Below are positions 1 through 6,581 of a stretch of 8,359 bases of DNA, piece by piece. The position numbers and the translations under genes are program-made. This stretch comes from Planctomycetota bacterium. Lineage in GTDB: Bacteria; Planctomycetota; Phycisphaerae; WQYP01. Every line of letters starts with the position of its first letter. The stretch's first letter is position 1. Location: assembly GCA_021828935.1 (NCBI GenBank), contig JAJZCU010000070.1, positions 1 to 8,359 of the forward strand. Reading direction: 5' to 3'. The notes beneath the pieces are model-generated. The model was not told where the DNA came from. It saw only the letters and a list, made by a program, of their open reading frames with translations, and ran no database searches.

Positions 1-569
1 CATTCGACCACGACTTTCCCAGTTGGGCCACCGGCGTAATCATTCCGCATTCCATTTACGACCTCATTCGCAACCGCGGCCACATCAACATCGGCCTGAG
101 CCACGACACCAGCGAGTTCGCCTGCGACAGCTTAGGCTGGTACTGGAATCGCATCGGCCGGCGTTGTTACCCAAACGCCACGGCCATTTTATTGTTGTGC
201 GACAGCGGCGGAAGCAACGCCGCATCGCACCATATTTTCAAAGAAGATCTGCAAGCCCTGGCCAACGACCTGGGAATCGAAATCCGGGTAGCCCACTTTC
301 CCAGTTACTGCTCAAAGTACAACCCCATCGAGCGCCGTTTTTTTCCGCACGTCACCCGCGCCTGCCAAGGGATGCTGTTCGACACGGTGGAAAACGTGGC
401 CGACCTGATGCGCAAGACCTCCACCGCGACGGGCCTGCGGGCCACGGTCAATGTCCTCCGCGGCGCCTACGAGACCGGCCGTAAGGCCGCCAAGAATTTC
501 AAGGAAGATATGCTCATAAAATTCGACCAGCTGCTGCCCAAATGGAACTATGTCGCACAACCGCAATGA
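1..569 (+). CDS. ISAzo13-family transposase, C-terminal part (5' end outside window)
   Basis: The frame is open from base 3 to the TGA at 567-569, giving 188 residues with no start in the window, so the gene enters from the left edge. The protein resembles the DDE_Tnp_ISAZ013 family (DDE transposases first noted in Rhodopirellula). Visible landmarks are a DHDTxEFAC-like stretch near 105-125, the CDSGGSN motif with the second catalytic Asp at 201-203, and KYNPIERRFF with the catalytic Glu at 330-332. The family-typical C-terminal end (LPKWNY) lies just before the stop. The first catalytic Asp would lie upstream of the window. The downstream inverted repeat was not identified. The right end of the element should lie between 570 and about 600, because homology of the interrupted ATPase begins there on the other strand. 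Family assignment is strong; whether the element is complete cannot be seen. Confidence 0.85.
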   Translation, partial: FDHDFPSWATGVIIPHSIYDLIRNRGHINIGLSHDTSEFACDSLGWYWNRIGRRCYPNATAILLLCDSGGSNAASHHIFKEDLQALANDLGIEIRVAHFPSYCSKYNPIERRFFPHVTRACQGMLFDTVENVADLMRKTSTATGLRATVNVLRGAYETGRKAAKNFKEDMLIKFDQLLPKWNYVAQPQ

Positions 570-1354
570 TCACGACAGTTATTGATTCGGCGGTCCTTAT
601 TTTAATTTCGCGGCGCCCCTCGCCGGCTTCTTCAAGCCGCATGGTCTCAAAGCCATCAATAACTTCTCGCAAATTATCCAGGTAATCCTGGTCCTGCGTC
701 TCCTGGCGCAGGCGCCGATACCAATCGGCAAAATTACTATGGTATTGGTCCGGGCGCCTGGCCTCGTCCGGCGCCAACCCGCTCATGCGGCGCGGATCTG
801 GGGCAATGCACAAAAATGCGCCGAGCCATTTTTTAAACCAAGAGAGCCGCGCGTTGTCGTGCCGTTCGCTGATTGTGGCCAGGGCGGAGCGGGTCCAATC
901 AAATGGGTATTGAACTTTGTCGATGTGCTGGTCATTGAAAAGGTGGACCTGGCCCTTGTCAAAACTAAAAATCGGCCGGCCTGCGTATTGTACTTCTTCC
1001 TTAACTACGCGCAGCTGGTCTTTGGCGCCCCAGGAATCCACGACCAGCCGAAAATGGTAGGCGCCCTGGTTTCCAGCTACGTCCAGCTCGAATGTTTGTT
1101 CAGGAACTTCCTGCCAGCGAGTCCGCGACCGACCGAGGAACCGCGAAATGCCCTGTGTGTCAGGCTGGTTTTCAATGGGGCCGGTGGCGCCGGGCAGTTG
1201 CCCATAAACGCAGAAGTCCCTAAGCAACGCCACAACATCAAAAATGGTTGACTTGCCCGCCCCGTTCGCCCCAAGAATCAACTGCTGCGGCCCAAACCGG
1301 CACTCAAAGTTGACCAGGCACTTGTAATTATCAACGTAGAGTCCTTGTCAGCAT
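514..1354 (-). pseudogene. AAA/SMC-like ATPase, frameshifted at the 5' end and truncated by the IS
   Basis: The open frame runs from a TTG at 1281 back to 514 (255 aa) and starts two residues before a Walker A motif, GANGAGKST, followed by IFDVVALLRDF. This is typical of RecF/SMC-like AAA ATPases of the AAA_15/AAA_21 type. Reading further upstream in the same frame gives LYVDNYKCLVNFE, the usual N-terminal strand of these proteins, but a TGA at 1348-1350 blocks it. Removing one base between ATG CTG ACA AGG (1354-1343) and CTC TAC would restore MLTRLYVDNYKCLVNFE, so a single-base insertion explains the break. At the other end, family-like sequence (LDNLREVIDGFETMRLEEAGEGRREIK) stops near 595. 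The last roughly 28 residues are read from IS-end and antisense transposase DNA. The Walker B and signature regions are missing. It is almost certainly non-functional. Confidence 0.75.
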
Positions 1355-1361
1355 CAGCGCC

Positions 1362-1390
1362 ATTATAAGAATTAACGATGGCCATTGAAA
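1362..1390 (-). promoter_or_regulatory. Possible -10 box for the broken ATPase gene
   Basis: A perfect TATAAT lies on the minus strand at 1367-1362. The best -35 at 17-bp spacing is TTTCAA (1390-1385), only 3 of 6 matches to consensus. Transcription from it would begin about at the ATG at 1354, giving a leaderless or nearly leaderless message. This is a motif match only, in the divergent gap between the ATPase remnant and the protease gene. Confidence 0.22.
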
Positions 1391-1451
1391 GTGGCTCCTA
1401 AACTGGCATCCCCGCCGCCGCCTCACTACCATGCAACGGTCGCAAAGTTTC

Positions 1452-1455
1452 GGAG
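1452..1455 (+). promoter_or_regulatory. Ribosome binding site deciding the protease start
   Basis: GGAG lies 8 nt before the ATG at 1464. The in-frame ATG at 1431 has no such site and would put 11 residues in front of a clean signal peptide, so 1464 is preferred. Confidence 0.6.
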
Positions 1456-1463
1456 ACCCGCCT

Positions 1464-2774
1464 ATGAAACGTTTGGGCGCAGCAATTGCCGCGCTTTTAT
1501 TGATGTTGGCCCTGCTGCCCCGGCCGGGCGTGGCCGCCGAAGTGGACCTGCGCGATACGGTCACCGTGCAGGTGGTGCGCAAGGCCCGCAATGCGGTGGT
1601 CAGCATCACGGCCCGGCGGTTTGTCACGCGGCGCGTCAATCCCTTTCCCGGCGATCCATTCTGGCAGCAGTTTAATTTGGGACAAATCGTGCGCGTGCCG
1701 GCCGACTTTCTGGGCAGCGGCATTATTGTTCAGAAAACTGGGTATATTGTTACCAACAATCATGTCATTGCGGGCGCCAAATCGATTCATGTGAAGTTAT
1801 CATCCGGCAAAACATATTCGGCGCGACTCATCGGCACGGATCCCGCAGCCGATCTGGCGGTGCTGAAAATTTCGGGCAAAACGCCATTCCCTACGCTTAC
1901 GCTGGGCGATTCGGCCAGTCTGATGATCGGCGAGCCGGCGATTGCCGTGGGAAATCCTTTTGGTTTCAGTGAAAGCGTAAGTTCGGGCATTGTCTCGGCG
2001 ATTCACCGCGATCTGAATCACCAGGCGGATCACTCCGCATTGCATGATCTCATACAGACCGATGCCGCCATTAATCCTGGCAATTCCGGCGGGCCGTTGC
2101 TCAACGCCTATGCCCAGGTAATAGGAATTAACACGGCCATTCGCGGCGGGGCGCAGAACATCGGCTTTGCCATCGGCGTGAACCGTTTGCGCCGTTTAAT
2201 TCCCGAACTCATGGACCCCGCGCTGGTCAATGGCGTGGATACGGGGTTCAAGTTGCATGAGCGTTGCGCCCTGACGCTGCCGGCCCAACTGCATCTGCAG
2301 TTGTTTGTTAACGGAATAAGTTCGCCCGTAGCCGCCATTGACGGCGTTACGCCGGCGAACATCGTGGACGCCTATGCCATTTTGTTGGGGGTGACGCCCG
2401 CGCAGAAAGTGGTGACGGTAAAATTTGCCAATGGCGTCGTGAAACGATATCCGGTAAGCAAATCTCCGTGGCCGCCGGTGGTAATTCTGCTGCACCGCAT
2501 GACGGGCCTGCGGGTGGAGCAGGTCACGCCCGCGCTGGCGCAGCGGCAGGGGCTGGCGGTGAAGAACGGGTTGCTAATTACAAAGATTGACCACAACTCG
2601 CTGGCGGCCAAGGCGGGGCTGCATGCCGGCGATATTTTAATACAGATCGGCGGCTATCCGGTGCGGACGCTGCAGGCCCTGCAAATACTGCTGCCCCATG
2701 TGCCGCCGGATGTTCCCGTACGCGTGATTGTGGTGCGTGGCCGGCATCTGGCGGCGGGAAACATGCGGTTTTAA
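1464..2774 (+). CDS. HtrA/DegP-like exported serine protease with PDZ domain
   Basis: This 436-aa protein begins with a signal peptide: MKRLGAAIAALLLMLALL, then an Ala-rich cleavage region near residue 25. The trypsin-like domain (about 30-250) carries the full catalytic triad. His100 is in TNNHVIAG, Asp130 in DPAADLAVLKI and Ser208 in INPGNSGGPLLN. GNPFGFSESVSSGIVSAI is the usual HtrA sensor/activation loop region. A C-terminal PDZ domain spans about 345-428 (GLLITKID..SLAAKAGLHAGDILIQIGGYPV). It should act outside the cytoplasm in protein quality control by cleaving misfolded proteins. Residues 255-340 sit where the first PDZ of DegP would be but do not show an obvious PDZ signature. The family usually has 350-480 residues, so this is full length. 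A 43-nt gap to the next gene suggests co-transcription. The symbol degP/htrA is not assigned because several paralogues exist in such genomes. Confidence 0.9.
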   Translation: MKRLGAAIAALLLMLALLPRPGVAAEVDLRDTVTVQVVRKARNAVVSITARRFVTRRVNPFPGDPFWQQFNLGQIVRVPADFLGSGIIVQKTGYIVTNNHVIAGAKSIHVKLSSGKTYSARLIGTDPAADLAVLKISGKTPFPTLTLGDSASLMIGEPAIAVGNPFGFSESVSSGIVSAIHRDLNHQADHSALHDLIQTDAAINPGNSGGPLLNAYAQVIGINTAIRGGAQNIGFAIGVNRLRRLIPELMDPALVNGVDTGFKLHERCALTLPAQLHLQLFVNGISSPVAAIDGVTPANIVDAYAILLGVTPAQKVVTVKFANGVVKRYPVSKSPWPPVVILLHRMTGLRVEQVTPALAQRQGLAVKNGLLITKIDHNSLAAKAGLHAGDILIQIGGYPVRTLQALQILLPHVPPDVPVRVIVVRGRHLAAGNMRF

Positions 2775-2804
2775 TGCCGAATGCCAGAGGTTGATGGTTG
2801 ATTT

Positions 2805-2810
2805 AGGGGG
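2805..2810 (+). promoter_or_regulatory. Ribosome binding site favouring the GTG start of the acetyltransferase
   Basis: AGGGGG lies 7 nt before the GTG at 2818. The alternative in-frame ATG at 2794 has only AGAGG at 3-nt spacing, which is too close to work well. Confidence 0.4.
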
Positions 2811-2817
2811 TTGCGTC

Positions 2818-4047
2818 GTGGCCAGCGGCATTGATCGTATTTCTGATGAACAAACGGGGCAGACGGACGCCGTGCTGCAATTGCTGCAGACCGCCGGGGC
2901 CACGCCGCGCACGGCGGAAACCTGGCGGCAGGACGCCATGACCGCCCTGGTGCTGGGCAGCGCCAACGCGCCCATCGCCGCCATGCCCATCAGCCGCCGC
3001 GATATTGTCGTGGCGCCGGGAGACCGGCATCTGCGGGCGGGCTGGATTTCATCGAACATGTTTGCCAGCCGGATGACGTGGCGGCGCACGTCGCGCCAAA
3101 CCGAAGAACGCTGGCCCGAACTTTTGCCCGAGATCGATGCGTTGCTGGTGGTGCGGCGGGACGCGGTGTCCACCGCCGGCCGCTGGTACGCCGCGTGCGG
3201 TTTTCATCCGGTGTTGGCCATACGTTGTTTGTATCTTGAGTTGGATCGCCCGCCCGCGGCCCGCGAAAGCCGCTACAAGGTGCAGGTGGTCCAGCCGGCG
3301 GGCGCCGCGGCATGGCAGGAAGAAATGCTGGCGGTATATCACGATGTGTATGGTCAGTACGGCGGCGCGCGGTATCGCGGGCCGGGGTTTCATCTGCCCG
3401 CTTTGCAACAGCATTATTATGGCCGGCATTATGAATTTCAGACCATTGGCCTGTGGGACAACGCCACGCTCATCGGCTATGCGGTGGTGGGTATGAGCGG
3501 CTGGCATTCAGCCCGGCCACGCATGGATATTCTTGAAATTGCAACGCGGCAGTGGGATGTTCACAGCGCCCAGGAGCTTATCATGGCCACCTGTGATCTG
3601 GCGCACCGCCGACAGGTGCGGCAGGTGCGGGCGGTGGTTTCGGTGCATGACCCGTATCGGCCGCACTTTTCCAAAATGGGCTTTGAAGACCATTGGGGCT
3701 ACCAAATGCTGGCCAAATGGCTGCACCCGCAGAAGTATCTTGATAAACTTATGTGCCATGGCCCCGTGGATGAACTGGCCCGGCATTCCGCGGTTGAAAT
3801 CACCGCCGCCGGCCTGCCGTTGTTGAAGTTGGGGGCGCCCGGCGGGGGGGCGGGGCCCAAACGCGCCGTGGACCTGCGCGGCGATGCCCAAAGCGTCACG
3901 CGGCTGCTGTTACAACGGCTGGAAGTGGCGTCCGCCGTGCGGGAAGGTACGCTGGCGGCGGCGAACGCCAGCGAAGGGGACATCGCGCGGATGGCCGTGG
4001 CATTTTTCTGGACGCCGTGGGTTTTCCATATGTTGGATTATATTTAA
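2818..4047 (+). CDS. Eis-like tandem-GNAT acetyltransferase
   Basis: With the GTG start the protein has 409 aa; an ATG at 2794 would add 8 residues. The pattern is that of Eis-type proteins. An N-terminal GNAT lobe (about 1-142) contains an AAMPISRR strand, AGWISSNMFASRMTWRR and the closing AACGFHPVLAIRCLYLEL. A second GNAT-like lobe (about 150-305) ends in KMGFEDHWGYQMLAKWL. A C-terminal SCP2-like domain (about 325-409) has LLLQRLEVASAVREG and ends FFWTPWVFHMLDYI, similar to the C-terminal tail of Eis whose last residues enter the active site. Such enzymes move an acetyl group from acetyl-CoA to an amine; the substrate here cannot be told. The pyrophosphate-binding RxxGxG/A loop is not recognisable in the first lobe. 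A run of seven G at 3844-3850 encodes PGGGAGP and could be error-prone. It sits 43 nt from both neighbours, consistent with an operon. Confidence 0.65.
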   Translation: MASGIDRISDEQTGQTDAVLQLLQTAGATPRTAETWRQDAMTALVLGSANAPIAAMPISRRDIVVAPGDRHLRAGWISSNMFASRMTWRRTSRQTEERWPELLPEIDALLVVRRDAVSTAGRWYAACGFHPVLAIRCLYLELDRPPAARESRYKVQVVQPAGAAAWQEEMLAVYHDVYGQYGGARYRGPGFHLPALQQHYYGRHYEFQTIGLWDNATLIGYAVVGMSGWHSARPRMDILEIATRQWDVHSAQELIMATCDLAHRRQVRQVRAVVSVHDPYRPHFSKMGFEDHWGYQMLAKWLHPQKYLDKLMCHGPVDELARHSAVEITAAGLPLLKLGAPGGGAGPKRAVDLRGDAQSVTRLLLQRLEVASAVREGTLAAANASEGDIARMAVAFFWTPWVFHMLDYI

Positions 4048-4078
4048 TCCGTAAATTATAGTGCGATCAAACAAAACC

Positions 4079-4084
4079 AGAGGA
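4079..4084 (+). promoter_or_regulatory. Ribosome binding site for the NADH dehydrogenase
   Basis: AGAGGA lies 6 nt before the ATG at 4091. It supports that start over an upstream in-frame GTG at 4061, which would add ten residues of no family resemblance. Confidence 0.6.
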
Positions 4085-4090
4085 TTCACC

Positions 4091-5431
4091 ATGGCCGAAG
4101 AACCAACAACAGGGCCCAAAAGCCCCCACCGCGTCGTAATTGTCGGCGGCGGATTCGGCGGCGTTTATACCGCCCACGCGCTGCAAAAGCTGACCGCGGC
4201 AACGCCCCTGGACATTACGCTGGTCAGCCGCGAAAATTATTTTCTTATTACGCCGCTATTATTCGAGGCCGGCTCCGGCGTGCTGGACCCCCGGCATGTG
4301 GTAAGCCCCATTCGCCCGCTGTTAACGACCACGCACTTTATTGAGGCCCAAGTCACCGGCGTCGACATGGACCGCCGCGTGGTTAACGCTTCGCATGAAG
4401 GCGACCCGCGCTCTCATGAAATTCCCTACGACACGCTGGTGCTGGCCGTGGGCGGCGTTACCAACAGGTCCATCATTCCCGGATCAGAACAGGCCCTGGC
4501 CTTCAAAACCCTCGCGGACGCCATTTTTCTGCGCAACCAGGTGATTGACCTTTTTGAACAGGCCGATGTGGAGACCGATCCGGCCCGCAAGCAGCGGCTG
4601 CTGACGTTCGTGCTGATCGGCGCCGGGCTGGTGGGCGTGGAACTGGCCGGGGAGCTTACCGAATTTTTGCACAATATATGCCGCAGCTACCGCCATGTGC
4701 GTTATGAAGAATTGCGCATGATCATGCTGGAGGCCGGCCCGCGCTTTTTGCCGGAAATGGCGGAAGACCTGGCGAACTTCGCGCATAAGACGCTGGCCCA
4801 GCGCCGCATGGATATTCGTGTGAACACGAAGGTGGCCAAAATCGACCCTGGTTCAGTAACCCTGGGCGAAGGCGAAAACATCGCCGCCCACACGATTATT
4901 TTGTGCGCGGGCATCGGCGCCCACCCGCTGCTTGAAAAACTGCCGCTGGAAAAGCAGCGCGGGCGAATTGTGGTTGAACCCACCATGCGCGTGAAAGATC
5001 ATCCGGAAATTTGGGCCTTGGGCGATTGCGCCTTCATTCCTGATTCCGTCGGCAAGCCGTACCCCCAACTGGCGCAACATGCCCTGCGTGAAGCGCGGCT
5101 GCTGGCGGCCAACATCGTGGCGGCGGGCAAGGGGGAGGCTCCGGCGCCGTTTGTTTATCAAAGCATGGGAACCATGGCGGCGCTGGGCCATTTTTCCGGC
5201 ATTGGGCGCGTGATGAAAGTGCAAATCCGCGGTTTTGTCGCCTGGTGGGTGTGGCGCACTTATTACTTAATGCAAATGCCCGGCTGGAGCCGCCGCCTGC
5301 GCATCGTCATTGACTGGACCATCGCCCTGTTCTTTCACAACGATATAGTGAAGTTGGATTTGTACGGCCTGGAGCATCCGCTGCGCGCTCAAAAGACGCC
5401 CGCGGAACGCCCCGGCCCGCCAACGCCGTAA
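4091..5431 (+). CDS. ndh: Type II NADH:quinone dehydrogenase (NDH-2)
   Basis: This 446-aa FAD-dependent pyridine-nucleotide-disulphide oxidoreductase has the NDH-2 layout. The FAD-binding VVIVGGGFGG is at 15-24, followed by SRENYFLITPLLFEAGSGVLDP (46-67), where quinone and flavin contacts lie. A second dinucleotide fold, GAGLVGVELAGEL, is at 177-189, with Glu214 (MLEAG) at the end of the second strand, which favours NADH over NADPH. ALGDCAFIP (309-317) contacts the flavin, and PQLAQHALREA (325-335) is the conserved quinone-site helix. The C-terminal segment GFVAWWVWRTYYLMQMPGW and the amphipathic region to about 420 match the membrane anchor. It oxidises NADH and reduces quinone at the inner face of the membrane without pumping protons. 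It is full length and intact. It is probably transcribed with the acetyltransferase 43 nt upstream; tandem repeats begin just after its stop. Confidence 0.88.
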   Translation: MAEEPTTGPKSPHRVVIVGGGFGGVYTAHALQKLTAATPLDITLVSRENYFLITPLLFEAGSGVLDPRHVVSPIRPLLTTTHFIEAQVTGVDMDRRVVNASHEGDPRSHEIPYDTLVLAVGGVTNRSIIPGSEQALAFKTLADAIFLRNQVIDLFEQADVETDPARKQRLLTFVLIGAGLVGVELAGELTEFLHNICRSYRHVRYEELRMIMLEAGPRFLPEMAEDLANFAHKTLAQRRMDIRVNTKVAKIDPGSVTLGEGENIAAHTIILCAGIGAHPLLEKLPLEKQRGRIVVEPTMRVKDHPEIWALGDCAFIPDSVGKPYPQLAQHALREARLLAANIVAAGKGEAPAPFVYQSMGTMAALGHFSGIGRVMKVQIRGFVAWWVWRTYYLMQMPGWSRRLRIVIDWTIALFFHNDIVKLDLYGLEHPLRAQKTPAERPGPPTP

Positions 5432-5432
5432 C

Positions 5433-5505
5433 GGCGCTACGCTTGGTGAAGGCGCGTTGCTTGGTGAGGGCGCTGCGGCTTGGTGAAGGCGCTGCGCTTG
5501 GTGAG
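5433..5505 (+). repeat. Tandem 18/19-bp repeat array, copy A (4 units)
   Basis: Four head-to-tail units: 5433-5450, 5451-5468, 5469-5487 and 5488-5505. The 18-bp form is GGCGCTGCGCTTGGTGAG. The 19-bp form (third unit) has one extra G after GCTGCG. The array starts 2 nt after the NDH-2 stop codon. In plus-strand frame the 18-bp unit reads GAALGE. There are no spacers, so it is not a CRISPR. Confidence 0.9.
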
Positions 5506-5625
5506 GTATGCGGGGTGGCCATCTTGGCCGCCGGAAGCACCGCGAGCGGTGCGCTCGCCGTTGCGGAAGGCATTGGTTTAAAGTTGTTTCACCCAAAGTC
5601 GGAGCTGCGGGGGCGGCGAAGTTAG
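5506..5625 (+). pseudogene. Conserved tail of repeat copy A, likely decayed coding remnant
   Basis: In frame with the last repeat unit the sequence reads VCGVAILAAGSTASGALAVA and then EGIGLKLFHPK, reaching TAG at 5623-5625. Bases 5506-5568 align to 6582-6659 after repeat copy B, with a 15-nt gap and several synonymous differences (TTG/CTG, GCG/GCC), which is a coding signature. It also holds two hairpins: GGCCA-TCT-TGGCC at 5517-5529 and GCACCGC-GA-GCGGTGC at 5537-5552. The latter lies between two convergent genes but has no T tract. No intact gene is seen. Confidence 0.5.
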
Positions 5626-5873
5626 TGCGGATGGCGAAGTGCGGTGGCTCTTTTGGGGGTATTGGCGCGCCGCTTCCCGCGGCGCGGGGCACGGTGGCGG
5701 GGGAAATCGGCAAAGCGTCCGGTTCGGGTAAGATATTCCTGCTCAATGGTGCGGAGGTGTTCCGCGAGTTGCTGAAAATCCGTAAATTGAGCATCAAGCG
5801 ATTGCTTGGCCGCTCGTACATCAGTAAGCACCGACTCTTCGGAGTTTTTATTAATCATCACCTGATACCTCAT
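5622..5873 (-). CDS. Small antitoxin partner of the PIN toxin
   Basis: This 83-aa protein's ATG (5873-5871) overlaps the toxin's TGA (5872-5870) as ATGA, so translation is probably coupled. Residues 10-52 (SEESVLTDVRAAKQSLDAQF, then a helical stretch with YLTRTGRF) resemble the short helical antitoxins found directly downstream of this class of VapC-like PIN genes, which usually end in a PPRR-like motif. Here RHRAPRRGKRR is followed by about 14 further basic residues, longer than usual, so the C-terminus may be extended by stop-codon loss. It would bind and mask the PIN toxin. An upstream in-frame ATG at 5978 lies inside the toxin gene and is not needed. Identification rests on context and weak sequence resemblance. 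Confidence 0.65.
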   Translation of the reverse strand: MRYQVMINKNSEESVLTDVRAAKQSLDAQFTDFQQLAEHLRTIEQEYLTRTGRFADFPRHRAPRRGKRRANTPKRATALRHPH

Positions 5874-6325
5874 AACGCCTCGGGGGTCACGATCAGCGGA
5901 GCCGCTCTTCCCACCGATGTCAGCAACTTCACCAACTGAACGCGCTTGTTCGGATTCGCTAAATGCCGGACGTTCCAACTGATCAGATATTCTATGCCAT
6001 GGTAGGCTGCGGTCGCCACATGGACCGCGTCGCCGCCAAGCGGTCCGGGCATCACCTTGGCCGCGATGAGCAGTTCCGCCAGCGCCAGAACCTCGTCATT
6101 AATTGGTAGCATTTCGAACCGCGCCGCCAGCGCAAGAGCCTCAGCGCGATGGAGAAAAGCGGGCGCGGAGAGCTCTGCGATAACCTCGGCCGAAATGAAC
6201 AACGCATGGTCCCTGACGGAGGCCAGCCACGCAACGCTGGTGGTTTTCCACGACAGGCTTCGAACGTCCCGGCGGCGTGTGACGCAAGCACTGAAGAAAC
6301 TGGTTTCCAAATAAACTTTCGCCAT
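5870..6325 (-). CDS. VapC-like PIN-domain toxin (ribonuclease)
   Basis: This 151-aa single-domain protein covers a complete PIN fold. It opens with MAKVYLETSFFSAC, where Glu7 replaces the more common Asp of the first acidic position, as is usual in this subgroup. Further metal-site residues are Glu51 (SAEVIAEL), Asp99 (GGDAVHVATAA) and Asn118 in LISWNVRHLAN. The ending PLIVTPEAL matches the subgroup's typical C-terminus. Such proteins cut RNA when freed from their antitoxin. The toxin gene comes first in the pair, contrary to classic vapBC, but this is common for this subgroup. There is no strong Shine-Dalgarno before the ATG (only AGG at short spacing). All catalytic residues look intact, so it is probably functional. 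The pair lies between the two repeat copies. Confidence 0.85.
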   Translation of the reverse strand: MAKVYLETSFFSACVTRRRDVRSLSWKTTSVAWLASVRDHALFISAEVIAELSAPAFLHRAEALALAARFEMLPINDEVLALAELLIAAKVMPGPLGGDAVHVATAAYHGIEYLISWNVRHLANPNKRVQLVKLLTSVGRAAPLIVTPEAL

Positions 6326-6471
6326 GGCCTGTAATATATCAATTCCCGGCTGGGCTGGCTACGTACCTGTGTTCCACGCTGGATACAGAACCAATGGGCA
6401 GCCCGCGGAGCGTGAGCGACATTAATCGGAAATACTGCTTTGCGGCGGGCACGCTCATCCTGATTAGTAAA
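6326..6471. other. Upstream region of the toxin-antitoxin pair
   Basis: This 146-nt gap should hold the toxin-antitoxin promoter. On the minus strand an AT-rich TTGATATATTA lies about 8-18 nt before the toxin ATG, but no convincing -35 partner is seen. No operator palindrome was recognised. Confidence 0.3.
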
Positions 6472-6581
6472 GGCGCTGCGCTTGGTGAGGGCGCTGCGGC
6501 TTGGTGATGGCGCTGCGCTTGGTGAGGGCGCTGCGGCTTGGTGATGGCGCTGCGCTTGGCGAGGGTGCGTTGCTTGGTGGC
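6472..6581 (+). repeat. Tandem 18/19-bp repeat array, copy B (6 units)
   Basis: Units are 6472-6489 (18), 6490-6508 (19), 6509-6526 (18), 6527-6545 (19), 6546-6563 (18) and 6564-6581 (18, diverged). The first four form two perfectly identical 37-bp higher-order units. The 18-bp form is the same as in copy A. The last unit, like the second unit of copy A, carries GCGTTGCTTGG, so unit variants are shared between the arrays. The 19-bp units shift the GAALGE reading frame. Confidence 0.92.

Noticed and set aside
739..1251. 170-codon plus-strand open frame opposite the ATPase
   Set aside because: It is the antisense shadow of a gene with clear Walker A and family-like sequence; no ribosome site and no recognisable domain.
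1345..1372. Plus-strand promoter TTGTCA with AAGAAT for the protease
   Set aside because: The -10 matches only 4 of 6 positions at 16-bp spacing and overlaps the first codons of the ATPase; too weak to list.
5537..5552. Rho-independent terminator between NDH-2 and the antitoxin
   Set aside because: The 7-bp stem is perfect, but the loop is only GA and no T run follows on either strand. Its counterpart in copy B sits between non-convergent sequences, so it is better explained as part of the repeat tail.
5433..6581. CRISPR array
   Set aside because: Units abut directly with no spacers and differ in length by one base; this is a tandem repeat, and no cas gene is present.
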